DNA of 64,000 bases from Sphingomonadaceae bacterium (GTDB taxonomy: Bacteria; Pseudomonadota; Alphaproteobacteria; Sphingomonadales; Sphingomonadaceae), in the NCBI GenBank assembly GCA_025359445.1, contig JANYGB010000053.1, positions 1 to 64,000 of the forward strand, written 5' to 3'. Position 1 is the first letter of the stretch, and each line of letters opens with the position of its first letter. Shown here one piece after another: positions 46,722-55,537 of this stretch. A program made the translations under genes and the position numbers. Below the pieces are notes generated by a model. The model worked only from the letters and a program-made list of their open reading frames with translations, was not told the DNA's origin and did no database searches.

Positions 46722-47611
46722 TTGGCGGAACGCTCCTTGGCGAGGCGTTCTTCGAACTTGGCGAGCGAGGATTCGGCGTAGCGTTTGCAACCCTCCTTGT
46801 CGGCGAGCGGCGCGTCACCTGCGAACCGCTCGAAAAGCGCGCTCTGGCCGGGGTGAGGAGTGACCAGCAGCGAGCAGGGCAGCACCGCGATCCGGGCTAC
46901 GCCGCGTCGATACTGCGCGACCCAGGCCGGATGATCGCTGAAGCGGTACCCATCGGCAGCGGGCGTACTGGCGCTGTCGGCATAAACGATCGCCGCGCAA
47001 TTTCGCGCGCCGCAGCCACGGATCACCCAACTCGTCGAACCGCGGGTATGTCCCGGCGTTGCGATCGGAGTGATCCGGTTCAAGCCGACCCTGATCGTTT
47101 CGCCATCGCGGAGCAATCGGGTAACCTTCACTGTCCGGATGCCATGATCAATCAGTCCGAACTGCGGATCGTCGGATGCGACCGTGCCGCTTTCCAGTTC
47201 GCGTGCCTGAGCAGGAAGCGCGGCGACCTGTGCGCCGGTGGCAAACTGCAGCGCGGCCATTCCGCCGACGTGATCGAAATGCGCGTGGCTGGCGAGCAAC
47301 CACTTCACGTCGCGCGGATCAAGCCCGAGGCGGCGGATATTGGCGAGCACCAGCGGCGCGGCTTCGGCTGGGCTGCTGTCGATCAGGATGTGACCCTGCG
47401 GCGAGGCGATCAGCAGCACGGTGATCCCGCAAGTCCCGACGTAGTAGACCTGCCCGTCGATCCGTGCCGGTGGGGCGGGATCGGCCCAGCCGTCCTTTTG
47501 GTCGCAAGCCTTGAGTAGCTGGGTGACCGGCGGGGCTGTGGGGGTGAAGTGCGTGGGTGACGCCGATACGAGCAACAACGCAGGGAGCACGAGCAAGGCC
47601 TTACCGAACAT
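46718..47611 (-). CDS. Subclass B3 metallo-beta-lactamase
   Basis: 297 residues with signal peptide MFGKALLVLPALLLVSASP. The zinc sites are complete: HAHFDH at 109-114 (two His, Asp, His), His188 in ATPGHTRGSTSW and His253 in TPHPGQSALF, the B3 pattern. YADSASTPAADGYRF is typical of the same subclass. It should be periplasmic and hydrolyse beta-lactams, perhaps including carbapenems; spectrum cannot be read from sequence. It sits inside a core operon with prmA, which suggests a resident chromosomal gene rather than a recent arrival. An ATG 18 bp upstream is an alternative start. Confidence 0.88.
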   Translation of the reverse strand: MFGKALLVLPALLLVSASPTHFTPTAPPVTQLLKACDQKDGWADPAPPARIDGQVYYVGTCGITVLLIASPQGHILIDSSPAEAAPLVLANIRRLGLDPRDVKWLLASHAHFDHVGGMAALQFATGAQVAALPAQARELESGTVASDDPQFGLIDHGIRTVKVTRLLRDGETIRVGLNRITPIATPGHTRGSTSWVIRGCGARNCAAIVYADSASTPAADGYRFSDHPAWVAQYRRGVARIAVLPCSLLVTPHPGQSALFERFAGDAPLADKEGCKRYAESSLAKFEERLAKERSAK

Positions 47612-48320
47612 AACTCGCCCCATTGGCATCGAGCACCGCTCCGGTCATGCTCGGCGGCGCATCGAGCGCGCAGAACACTGCCATTGTCGCAATTTCCTCC
47701 GGCGTGGCGACCCGCCCCAATGGAATTTCGGCGAGCAAAGCCGCGCCGCCACGGCTGGTCAGATAATCCCCGGCCATCGCGGTGTCAGTAAAGCCCGGGC
47801 AAATCGCATAACTCAGCACGCCGCGCGCCGCGTAGTGCCGGGCAATGGTCTTGTGCATCGCGATCATCCCGCCCTTGGCCGCAGCATAATGCCAATGCTC
47901 GGGCGAATCGCCGCGGTAGGCGGCGCGGCTGGCGATGTGGACCACCCGCCCGCCGCTTGTCCCGGCCAGCCAGTGCTTGACCGCAAACCGCGACAATTCC
48001 GCCGCCGCAGTCAGATTGATCCGCAGCGTATCCTCCCACTGGTCGAGCCAGACGATGTCCGAATTGCCCAGCGGATTGGGCGCGAACTTGCCGGCATTGT
48101 TGACCAGCACGTCGATCCGCCCATGCGGCGCGCGCTCCAGCGCTTCGTCCCACAGCGCCGAGGCAGCCGTAGGGTCAGCCAGATCGGCCGCGATCGTACC
48201 GGCATCGCCAACGCGGCTGGCATGGCCGATCACGGTAACCCCGCGTGCGCGCAGCGCCATTGCAATTGCCGCGCCAATCCCGCGTGAGGAGCCGGTTACA
48301 AGAGCGGTGAGGGTGGTCAT
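47601..48320 (-). CDS. SDR family oxidoreductase
   Basis: 239 residues starting MTTLTALVTGSSRGIGAAIA. The TGxxxGIG motif is at 9-16, NNAG in the middle, and the Ser-Tyr-Lys triad in HIASRAAYRG ... WHYAAAKGG. The end is TGAVLDANGASYVR. It resembles FabG-like 3-oxoacyl reductases, but the substrate is unknown. The ATG at 48320 starts the Rossmann strand; the longer frame is repeat-derived (it encodes AQPELVEGRA). First gene of a four-gene overlapping operon. Confidence 0.88.
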   Translation of the reverse strand: MTTLTALVTGSSRGIGAAIAMALRARGVTVIGHASRVGDAGTIAADLADPTAASALWDEALERAPHGRIDVLVNNAGKFAPNPLGNSDIVWLDQWEDTLRINLTAAAELSRFAVKHWLAGTSGGRVVHIASRAAYRGDSPEHWHYAAAKGGMIAMHKTIARHYAARGVLSYAICPGFTDTAMAGDYLTSRGGAALLAEIPLGRVATPEEIATMAVFCALDAPPSMTGAVLDANGASYVR

Positions 48321-48338
48321 GCATGTGCTTTGGCTTAG

Positions 48339-48432
48339 CGCGCGGCCTTCGACAAGCTCAGGCTGAGCGGGGATTTGGAATTTGTTCCTCGCACTGCGTC
48401 CTCTCATGCTGAGCTTGTCGAAGCACGCGCGC
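48339..48432. repeat. Inverted interspersed repeat (CTTCGACAAGCTCAG family)
   Basis: The left arm around CCTTCGACAAGCTCAGG (48345-48361) and the right arm GCTGAGCTTGTCGAAGCACG are inverted copies separated by about 45 bp, flanked by further GCGCG pairing. A degenerate single copy of this family also encodes part of the 74-residue protein at 33126-33350. Confidence 0.75.
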
Positions 48433-48532
48433 AACATTAGCGCCTGCCGCTTGCACGCCCCCACGTTTTGATTATGGGGAAAGCGCATCCGGAGCGCGCT
48501 GCTCCGCTTAACGCTCAGGGGTTCGAAACCGC

Positions 48533-48934
48533 ATGGCCCAAATCGAAGCCAAGCCCGCCGCCCGCCCGCTTTCGCCGCACCTGTCGATCTGGCGCTGGGG
48601 GCCCGCCATGTTCGTCTCGATCCTTCACCGCGTCACGGGTGACGGGATGGCGCTGGTCGGATTGCCGGTGCTGCTGTGGTGGCTCTATGCGGTCGCCGCC
48701 GGGCCTGTCCCTTATGCCATATTCGCCGGGCACGCCGGAGCGTGGTACGGCAAGCTGGTGCTGATCGGGCTGACCTACGCGTTCCTCAGTCACATGGCCT
48801 CGGGCTTGCGCCACTTCGTGCTCGATACCGGCGCGGGGTACGAACTTAAGAACAATGCCTTGTGGTCAATCCTCACGCCGGTCCTAGCGCTCAGCGCTAC
48901 GGTCGCGGTGTGGGTTTTCATTCTGCTGCGTTGA
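48533..48934 (+). CDS. sdhC: Succinate dehydrogenase cytochrome b556 subunit
   Basis: 133 residues with three transmembrane helices. The N-terminus RPLSPHLSIWRW and SILHRVTGDGM are the SdhC signature, and SHMASGLRHFVLD carries the haem-ligand His region. It anchors complex II in the inner membrane and helps reduce ubiquinone. First gene of sdhC-sdhD-sdhA. Confidence 0.95.
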   Translation: MAQIEAKPAARPLSPHLSIWRWGPAMFVSILHRVTGDGMALVGLPVLLWWLYAVAAGPVPYAIFAGHAGAWYGKLVLIGLTYAFLSHMASGLRHFVLDTGAGYELKNNALWSILTPVLALSATVAVWVFILLR

Positions 48935-48946
48935 GGAAACGGAACG

Positions 48947-49330
48947 ATGGGTAACGGGACTGAACTGGGCAGGGTCCGCGCGCTGGGATCGGCGCATAGC
49001 GGCGCGCATCACTGGCTGCTGCAACGCTACACCGCGATCGGCAACCTGTTTGCCGGGCTGTTCCTGCTGTTCTCTCTGATCTTGACGACCGACTTCAGCT
49101 TCAAGGCGATCCACGACTGGCTCCACGCGCCGCTGCCCGCCCTGATAGCCGGGCTGTTCGTGATCTCGACCTTCTGGCACGCGCGGCTTGGTTTGCAGGT
49201 GCTCGCCGAGGACTATGTCAAAGACAATGCCAACAAGTTCGCGGTGATCGCCGCGCTGAACCTTTCGACCTTTGCTGGGGCCGCGTTCGGCCTGTTGAGC
49301 GTGGCGCGCATCGCGCTGGGTGGAGCCTGA
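48947..49330 (+). CDS. sdhD: Succinate dehydrogenase hydrophobic membrane anchor subunit
   Basis: 127 residues, three transmembrane helices. The motifs [12 protein letters not shown] and [18 protein letters not shown] (haem-ligand His and EDY) are those of SdhD. It pairs with SdhC in complex II. It begins 12 bp after sdhC and ends 1 bp before the sdhA ATG. Confidence 0.93.
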   Translation: MGNGTELGRVRALGSAHSGAHHWLLQRYTAIGNLFAGLFLLFSLILTTDFSFKAIHDWLHAPLPALIAGLFVISTFWHARLGLQVLAEDYVKDNANKFAVIAALNLSTFAGAAFGLLSVARIALGGA

Positions 49331-49331
49331 C

Positions 49332-51137
49332 ATGACTGCCGCATACAAGATCATCGATCACACTTATGATACCGTGGTGGTCGGCGCGGGCGGATCGGGC
49401 CTGCGCGCCACGATGGGCAGCGCCGAGGCAGGCCTGCGCACCGCCTGCATCACCAAAGTCTTCCCCACCCGCAGCCACACCGTTGCGGCGCAAGGCGGGA
49501 TCGCCGCGAGCCTCCAGAACAACAGCCCGGACCACTGGACCTGGCACATGTTCGATACCGTCAAGGGCTCGGACTGGCTGGGCGACCAAGACGCGATCGA
49601 ATATATGGTGCGCGAAGCTCCGGCCGCAGTGTACGAGCTTGAGCACGCCGGGGTGCCGTTCAGCCGCAACGACGACGGCACGATCTACCAGCGCCCGTTC
49701 GGCGGGCATATGCAGAACATGGGTGAAGGCCCGCCGGTCCAGCGCACGTGCGCCGCGGCTGACCGCACCGGCCACGCGATGCTTCACGCGCTGTACCAGC
49801 AGAGCCTGAAGTACGACGCGGACTTCTTCATCGAATACTTCGCGATCGATCTGATCATGGATGGAGGCAAATGCGTCGGCGTGATCGCGCTGTGCATGGA
49901 CGATGGCTCGATCCACCGCTTCCGCAGCCACGCGGTGGTGCTGGCGACCGGCGGCTATGGCCGGTGCTACTTCACCGCCACCAGCGCTCACACCTGCACC
50001 GGCGACGGCGGCGGGATGGTGCTGCGCGCCGGGCTGCCGCTGCAGGACATGGAATTCGTCCAGTTCCACCCGACCGGGATCTACGGCGCCGGCGTGCTGA
50101 TCACCGAAGGCGCGCGCGGGGAGGGCGGCTATCTGACCAACTCCGAAGGCGAGCGGTTCATGGAACGCTATGCCCCCTCGGCCAAGGACCTCGCCAGCCG
50201 CGATGTCGTCTCGCGCTCGATGGCGCTGGAAATGCGCGAAGGACGCGGGGTCGGCCCGAACGGCGATTATATCAACCTGCATCTCGATCATATCGATCCC
50301 AAGGTGCTGGCCGAACGCCTGCCCGGGATCACCGAGAGCGGCAAGATCTTCGCCGGCGTCGATCTGACCCGCCAGCCGCTGCCGGTCTGCCCGACGGTGC
50401 ATTACAACATGGGCGGTATCCCCGCCAACTACCATGGCGAGGTGATGACCATCGGCGCTGACGGCAACCCCGAAACGCCGGTTCCGGGGCTGTTCGCGGT
50501 GGGCGAAGCGGCCTGCGTTTCGGTCCACGGCGCGAACCGACTGGGTTCGAACTCGCTGATCGATCTGGTGGTATTCGGCCGCGCCGCCGGGCACCGGCTG
50601 AAAGAGCTGATCGTGCTGGGCAGCGCGCACGCCGAACTGCCCAAGGACAGCGCCGACCTCGCGCTGGGCCGGCTCGACCACTTCCGCAACGCCACGGGCG
50701 GATCGCCTACCGCCGAGATCCGGCTCGAGATGCAGCGCACCATGACCAAGGGCTGCGCGGTGTTCCGCGACGAAGCGCTGATGGCCGAAGGCAAGGCCGC
50801 GCTGGCCAAAACCTACGCGCGGATGCAGGACGTGAATGTGACCGACAAGTCGCTGATCTGGAACACCGATCTGGTCGAAACAATGGAACTCGACAACCTC
50901 CTCGCGCAAGCCACTGTCACGATCCACAGCGCCCACAACCGCAAGGAAAGCCGCGGCGCGCACGCGCACGAAGACTTCCCCGAGCGGAACGACGCCGAAT
51001 GGATGAAGCACACCGCCGCCTGGTTCGATGGCTGGGGCGGCAAGGGCGGGGACGTGCGGATCGATTACCGCCCGGTGCATGAATATACGCTCACGGACGA
51101 TGTGGAGTACATCAAGCCGAAGAAGCGGGTTTATTGA
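49332..51137 (+). CDS. sdhA: Succinate dehydrogenase flavoprotein subunit
   Basis: 601 residues starting [23 protein letters not shown] binding [11 protein letters not shown] near the N-terminus, the flavinylation His in [11 protein letters not shown], active-site [28 protein letters not shown] region (His/Arg), and the C-terminal YKPRxxEY-like end [10 protein letters not shown]. It oxidises succinate to fumarate. The normal partner sdhB does not follow; the next gene is an unrelated small secreted protein. The ATG at 49332 follows a GGAGCC ribosome site. Confidence 0.97.
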   Translation: MTAAYKIIDHTYDTVVVGAGGSGLRATMGSAEAGLRTACITKVFPTRSHTVAAQGGIAASLQNNSPDHWTWHMFDTVKGSDWLGDQDAIEYMVREAPAAVYELEHAGVPFSRNDDGTIYQRPFGGHMQNMGEGPPVQRTCAAADRTGHAMLHALYQQSLKYDADFFIEYFAIDLIMDGGKCVGVIALCMDDGSIHRFRSHAVVLATGGYGRCYFTATSAHTCTGDGGGMVLRAGLPLQDMEFVQFHPTGIYGAGVLITEGARGEGGYLTNSEGERFMERYAPSAKDLASRDVVSRSMALEMREGRGVGPNGDYINLHLDHIDPKVLAERLPGITESGKIFAGVDLTRQPLPVCPTVHYNMGGIPANYHGEVMTIGADGNPETPVPGLFAVGEAACVSVHGANRLGSNSLIDLVVFGRAAGHRLKELIVLGSAHAELPKDSADLALGRLDHFRNATGGSPTAEIRLEMQRTMTKGCAVFRDEALMAEGKAALAKTYARMQDVNVTDKSLIWNTDLVETMELDNLLAQATVTIHSAHNRKESRGAHAHEDFPERNDAEWMKHTAAWFDGWGGKGGDVRIDYRPVHEYTLTDDVEYIKPKKRVY

Positions 51138-51784
51138 TGTTTCGCGGCGTTTTTGCTGCTGTGATTCTGCTTTCTGGAGTTGCCGTTGACGACGGGGCGA
51201 AGGCTGTTCTGGAGCGAACCAGAAGCAGCACAACAACCTATGCGTCATACGAGTGGATGACAGTACGTGACGAGGAGGGTGCCAACCTAGAGGGTTGGGC
51301 GGCGGAATTTCATCGCGGTGACTGGCATCGGATTGAAACTCAATGGCGTCACGCACTTACAAATTGCCGGACAGGTGACGCCTACATCTACGAGGTCTCG
51401 AGTGGGACGTTACGGCAGTTTGATGATAAGCAAAATGCAACATGCGGAGTTACAAGTGCTGGCGGCATTGAGTCCGTAGAACGTCTGCCCAGCGTGAGTA
51501 TCAAGCCTTATGGGCGACTGGATTTCATCAGGGTAACTGACGCAAGGCGGATCAGAAATTATCAGGTCGATAGCCGCGGTTTGTTAGTTAGGGCGGATTG
51601 GTTCCAGCGTGACGGGTCACGCTTTCCTTGTCTTATTCAGGAGCCCGTTGCGATTCTTCGAGTGCTGCCAGCGCAAGATATTTTTTCTGTGAAATCGATA
51701 GCAAAGGCGGTGACACCGGAGAGATATCGGCAAAACCCCATGCCAGCTACAGCAAAAGGTCCGTCAGGGAAAAGTTGCAGTTAA
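51137..51784 (+). CDS. Hypothetical secreted protein downstream of sdhA
   Basis: 215 residues starting [19 protein letters not shown], a signal-like N-terminus. The rest is a soluble beta-rich domain with Cys pairs (LTNCRTGDAYIYEVSSG, NATCGVTSAGG) and no known motif. The ATG shares one base with the sdhA stop, so it is coupled to that operon. Its base composition looks more AT-rich than sdhA. It occupies the place where sdhB would be expected, but has no iron-sulfur cysteine motifs. Function unknown. Confidence 0.65.
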   Translation: MFRGVFAAVILLSGVAVDDGAKAVLERTRSSTTTYASYEWMTVRDEEGANLEGWAAEFHRGDWHRIETQWRHALTNCRTGDAYIYEVSSGTLRQFDDKQNATCGVTSAGGIESVERLPSVSIKPYGRLDFIRVTDARRIRNYQVDSRGLLVRADWFQRDGSRFPCLIQEPVAILRVLPAQDIFSVKSIAKAVTPERYRQNPMPATAKGPSGKSCS

Positions 51785-51819
51785 ATTTGCAGTGATGCGT
51801 GGGGAGACCCTTATACCTT

Positions 51820-51959
51820 CGTCACCCTGAACTTGTTTCAGGGTCCATTTCGCCTCCCCCTCCGACGTTCGATTTGGCCCTGCAGCTGGGCCGTGACAGC
51901 CCATTTCAAGCCGCCGGTTGTCAGGCACGGTGGATGCTGAAACGAGTTCAGCATGACGG
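51820..51959. repeat. Inverted interspersed repeat (CGTCACCCTGAAC type)
   Basis: The left arm CGTCACCCTGAACTTGTTTC (from 51820) pairs with GGATGCTGAAACGAGTTCAGCATGACG at the right end with some mismatches. A second inverted pair (GGCCCTGCAGCTGGGCC) is in the centre. It lies in the 220-bp region after the hypothetical gene; no gene was seen there. Confidence 0.65.
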
Positions 51960-52007
51960 CAATTAGGGTGGGGTGATAGCAGTCGCGTTCAACTAGCAGG
52001 CCCGTAG

Positions 52008-52405
52008 AAAACGCCATTTATCCTTCGCCCGTTCATCGCCACCCTAGCGCTCATCGCCTGCACCGCAGCCGCGCCAGCGCCTCCCACCCCTCCCCAACTC
52101 CCCGACCCGATCCAAGCCGGGTGGCACGGGCACAAGGTCTGCGAAGTGCTCGCCGACAACCCCCAGGTCCGCACTGCGCGCTGCACGTTTCCGCCGGGCG
52201 AGGGGCATGAGCGGCACTTCCATGCCGCGCACTGGGGTTATGTCCTCGCCCCTCGACCATGCGGATCACCACCGCGCAGGGCGCCGTCGTGCGCGAGCTT
52301 AAAGCAGGGGATACCTGGTGGAGCGACGGGGTGGCGTGGCATGAGGTGCTCAATGTGGGCAACACCACCGGGGTCTATCTGATCGTCGAGCCCAAGGCGC
52401 GCTGA
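52008..52405 (+). pseudogene. Broken cupin-domain lipoprotein gene
   Basis: In one frame from about 52020 the sequence encodes a lipoprotein-like start (FIATLALIACTAAAPAPP), then GWHGHKVCEVLADNPQVRTA and a cupin strand FPPGEGHERHFHAAHWGYVL (metal-binding His residues). The rest (MRITTAQGAVVRELKAGDTW, VAWHEVLNVGNTTGVYLIVE) lies in a different frame from about 52259, so a frameshift near 52245-52258 splits the domain. No ATG is present at the expected start either. Both lesions suggest decay rather than a sequencing slip. Confidence 0.7.
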
Positions 52406-52412
52406 TCCAGCC

Positions 52413-52646
52413 TTACATATCGTGGTATTTGGTCGGGGCCTGGTAGGTCTTGGGATCGTAGCTCGAATAGATCTGGCCGATCTTTTCTTCGCGGGCCTTG
52501 GCCTCGGACATCGACTTGAAGAACATCAGCCCCATCATCACGGTGATGACCACCTGCCACAACGCCACCGGCATACCGATCGCAAGCTCGATCAGGACCA
52601 GGAACAGGTTGAGACCGAACAGTCCGCCGAACGCCTTGGTTTTCAT
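52413..52646 (-). CDS. Small hypothetical membrane protein
   Basis: 77 residues starting MKTKAFGGLFGLNLFLVLIE. Two hydrophobic segments (about 6-25 and 30-44) are followed by a charged soluble tail (EAKAREEKIGQIYSSYDPKT). No motif recognised. It stands alone with ATG preceded by a purine-rich stretch. The composition and regular hydrophobic helices support a real gene. Confidence 0.6.
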   Translation of the reverse strand: MKTKAFGGLFGLNLFLVLIELAIGMPVALWQVVITVMMGLMFFKSMSEAKAREEKIGQIYSSYDPKTYQAPTKYHDM

Positions 52647-52700
52647 GCTATTTGCCCCGTAACTTCGGGGGCAATATGGCGCGAAATAACCAAATATTGC

Positions 52701-53849
52701 TTAACGCCAGCGCAGCCGGTCTGGGGTGAGTTCGGCCACCGACTTGACCCCCATCAGCTGCATCCCGCGGCGGATCTCGTCCTGCAAGATGCCCAGCGCG
52801 CGTTCGACGCCGTCTTGTCCCGCCGCAGCGAGCGCATACAGATACAGCCGCCCACCTGACGCAGCAGTTGCCCCGGCACAAAGGCTTTTGAGCGCATGGG
52901 TGCCGCGCCGCACGCCGCCGTCGCAGATGATTTCGATCCGCCCGCCCACAGCATCGACAATCTCGGGCAGTTGATCGAACGGCGCGCGGCTGCCGTCCAA
53001 TTGCCGCCCGCCATGGTTGCTGACCATGATCGCGTCGATCCCCATGTCGGCGGCGCGGCGCGCATCGGCGACGCTCATCACGCCCTTCAATGCGAATTTG
53101 CCGCCCCAGTCATCGCGCAACTGCTCAGCCATGGTCCAGTCGAGCGTCTGGTTCAGCATCGTGTTGAAGTATCCGGCGATCGACACTGCCTCGCCGGTTC
53201 CTTCGCGCACGTGGCTATCGAGGTTGGGCAGCGCGAACTTTTCGCGCAGCATGTAATCGAGCGCCCAGCGGGGCTTCATCGCGTAGGACAGCGCCGACGA
53301 TGCGGTGAACTTGGGCGGCGAGGTGAACCCGCTGCGGGCACAACGCTCGCGCTTTCCGGCGACAATGGTGTCCACGGTCAAGGCAATGGCATCGAATTTA
53401 GCCGCCTGGCAGCGTTCGATCATGCTGCGGTTGAGCCCGCGATCTTTGTGGTAATAGAACTGGAACAGCTTGGGCGCTGTGGTCATCGCGCCGATCTCTT
53501 CGATGCTCACCGTGGCGAGACTGGAGATCCCGCACCACAGGCCGTATTTTTCCGCCGCGCGGACCACCGCGCGCTCGCCCTGCCAGTGGAACACGCGTTG
53601 CAATGCGGTGGGCGAGAGTAGCAGTGGCAGCGCGGATTTGCGGCCGAGGATGGTGCAAGACGTGTCGATCTCGCTGACCCCGGCGAGCACATCGGGGACG
53701 AGGTCGGCGCGGTCGTAGGCGCTGGTATTGCGGGCTTTGGTCAGCTCGTCATCGGCGGCGCCATCGATGTAATCGAACACCGGCCACGGCAGTCGCTGCT
53801 TCGCCAGAAGGCGGAAATCGTCGATATTGTGGCAATCGCTCAGCCGCAT
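52701..53849 (-). CDS. lldD: FMN-dependent alpha-hydroxy acid dehydrogenase (L-lactate dehydrogenase type)
   Basis: 382 residues, TIM barrel of the (S)-2-hydroxy acid oxidase family. The N-terminus FRLLAKQRLPWPVFDYIDGA is typical; the catalytic His is in SNHGGRQLDGS and the FMN phosphate site in ICDGGVRRGTHALK. The closest named type is quinone-linked L-lactate dehydrogenase, but mandelate or glycolate oxidation is possible. The gene is alone on the minus strand. Confidence 0.86.
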   Translation of the reverse strand: MRLSDCHNIDDFRLLAKQRLPWPVFDYIDGAADDELTKARNTSAYDRADLVPDVLAGVSEIDTSCTILGRKSALPLLLSPTALQRVFHWQGERAVVRAAEKYGLWCGISSLATVSIEEIGAMTTAPKLFQFYYHKDRGLNRSMIERCQAAKFDAIALTVDTIVAGKRERCARSGFTSPPKFTASSALSYAMKPRWALDYMLREKFALPNLDSHVREGTGEAVSIAGYFNTMLNQTLDWTMAEQLRDDWGGKFALKGVMSVADARRAADMGIDAIMVSNHGGRQLDGSRAPFDQLPEIVDAVGGRIEIICDGGVRRGTHALKSLCAGATAASGGRLYLYALAAAGQDGVERALGILQDEIRRGMQLMGVKSVAELTPDRLRWR

Positions 53850-53886
53850 TGCGCGGCGTTAGCGCAGTGGCCGCGGCGAGGAAAGC

Positions 53887-54525
53887 TTAGCGGTTGCGGG
53901 CGCGCTGCTTGTCGGCTTCGGCTTGTGCCTTGGCTCGGTCCGCTTCCGCCTTGTCGCGCGCGGCTTGGGCTTCGAGTGCGGCGAGTGCGGCCGGGGTCAC
54001 CTCGCGCGCTGGATAAGGACAACCGCGCGCTTGTCCGTAGCCCTTGAGGAACGAGCGCCGCGCGGTCCCGGCCTCGACTGCGTCATCGACCTTGCGCTGG
54101 TGCGAATTGGCCCCGCTGACTTCGCGGATGATCCCGCGAAATGGAATGAACGAGCCGACTGCGGCCTGCGCTACCCGGCCTGCGCTCAGTTTCTCCGCAC
54201 GGTCCTGCGGAATATCGCGGTCGGGGCCGAGGACCATATCGAGCTCGCTAACCCGGGTCGAGATTTGCGCGCAGGTCCTGACCCCGGCCATGTCGTAAGG
54301 ATCGGCCACCGCAGCTTCGAGCACCGGGGGGATTTTGCCGTTGCGCAGGCCCAGGTCGCTGACCGGGGTGGCGACCACATCGACCGCGTTGACGTTTTTG
54401 TCCCTGATCGAGCGCGGCTGGGCTTGCTTGTCCTGCGCCGCAGCGGGCAGCGCGCCGACCATGCAAGTGGCAAACAGCGCGGCTGTGAACAGGCGCAGGG
54501 CGGGTGGTGCGGTGACAGTGGACAT
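53887..54525 (-). CDS. Hypothetical periplasmic protein
   Basis: 212 residues from the ATG at 54525 with signal peptide LRLFTAALFATCMVGALPAA and cleavage after AQ. The mature part carries DVVATPVSDLGLRNGKIPPV and two Cys (RTCAQIST, RGCPYPARE) that could pair. The last 45 residues (EAQAARDKAEADRAKAQAEA) form an Ala/Lys/Glu coiled coil. No named family recognised, though this kind of protein is common in sphingomonads. It faces the metalloprotease gene in the same direction. Confidence 0.7.
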   Translation of the reverse strand: MSTVTAPPALRLFTAALFATCMVGALPAAAQDKQAQPRSIRDKNVNAVDVVATPVSDLGLRNGKIPPVLEAAVADPYDMAGVRTCAQISTRVSELDMVLGPDRDIPQDRAEKLSAGRVAQAAVGSFIPFRGIIREVSGANSHQRKVDDAVEAGTARRSFLKGYGQARGCPYPAREVTPAALAALEAQAARDKAEADRAKAQAEADKQRARNR

Positions 54526-54579
54526 GCACCCGTAACGGGCCAACCGCCCAAGCGTTCCTGCCGCGCGCCGAACTGAGCG

Positions 54580-55452
54580 CTATTGCTTCATATAGACGTC
54601 GCAGACGGCATCGTCGGTGCCTTGCATCCCGCGCCGCAGGGCATCCATCCGCTGCGCGCTCGATCCGTGGGTGAACGCAGCTTCATTGGGATTGCGCCCG
54701 GCGCTACGCATCAGGTTGTCATCGCCGATCTGGTGCGCAGCGTTCAGCCCGCTTTCCATGTCGCCCTTGTCGAGCCGGTCCTTGTTCTTGCCGGCCCAGA
54801 TCCCGGCGTAGCAATCGGCCTGCAGCTCAAGCCGCACCGAAAGCTGGTTGGCCGCGCGCGGGTTTTGCTGCTGCGCGCTGCGGATTTGATCGGAAACCCC
54901 GGTCAGCTTCTGGATGTGGTGACCGTATTCGTGCGCAATCACATAATCGCGCGCGAATTGCCCGGTTGCCCCCAGTTCCTGGTCCATCTGCCGGTAGAAA
55001 TCGGTGTCGAGGTAGATCTTCTTGTCCTCGGGGCAATAGAACGGTCCCATCGCGCTTTGCGCCGAACCGCAGCCCGACGAGCCGACGTTCTGGTAAAATA
55101 CCAGCCCCGGCGGCTGGAACTTTATGTTGGAGGCGGCGAAAATCGGCTGCCAGGTCTTGTTGAGCGACGACAGCGCGTTGCACGATTCGAGGCTGGCTTG
55201 ATCGACCTTACAGCTTTCGCTGGCGTTAGTCCCGGCAACCGGGCCGCCACTCTGCTCTTGCGGGGCAACCTGCTGCAAGCCGCCCAGCATTTGCCCGGGA
55301 TCGACCCCGAGGAAATAGGAAAGAACCAGCGCTATCACCAGTGTTCCGCAGCCAACTTGCCCGCCGCGCCCGACCGGGAATCCGCCGCCGCCGCTGCTGC
55401 TGCGCTGGTCTTCGACATTAACCGAATTGGGATCGAATTCATCAAGGCGCAT
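54580..55452 (-). CDS. YpfJ-type neutral zinc metallopeptidase
   Basis: 290 residues starting MRLDEFDPNSVNVEDQRSSS. A Gly-rich linker and a single transmembrane helix (about 34-49) precede the catalytic domain with VIAHEYGHHIQ (HExxH) and LELQADCYAGIWA, the third-ligand Glu region. The family (YpfJ, putative neutral zinc metallopeptidase) is membrane anchored; its substrates are unknown. The ATG at 55452 matches the family start; the frame extends upstream into the divergent bdhA gene and is not used. Confidence 0.9.
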   Translation of the reverse strand: MRLDEFDPNSVNVEDQRSSSGGGGFPVGRGGQVGCGTLVIALVLSYFLGVDPGQMLGGLQQVAPQEQSGGPVAGTNASESCKVDQASLESCNALSSLNKTWQPIFAASNIKFQPPGLVFYQNVGSSGCGSAQSAMGPFYCPEDKKIYLDTDFYRQMDQELGATGQFARDYVIAHEYGHHIQKLTGVSDQIRSAQQQNPRAANQLSVRLELQADCYAGIWAGKNKDRLDKGDMESGLNAAHQIGDDNLMRSAGRNPNEAAFTHGSSAQRMDALRRGMQGTDDAVCDVYMKQ

Positions 55453-55537
55453 CGGTCTCTCTCCTTGGGCTGGACAATTGTCTGCCAAGCCGCAATGGCA
55501 CCAGCATAGCGGAAATTTCAAGCACTTGGAGTCGGAT

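Noticed and set aside
49218..51356. Long open frame antisense to sdhA
   Set aside because: Shadow of sdhA in a GC-rich genome; no domain, and it spans two genes.
51137..51784. Divergent sdhB
   Set aside because: It has a signal-like N-terminus and none of the ferredoxin-type cysteine clusters of SdhB.
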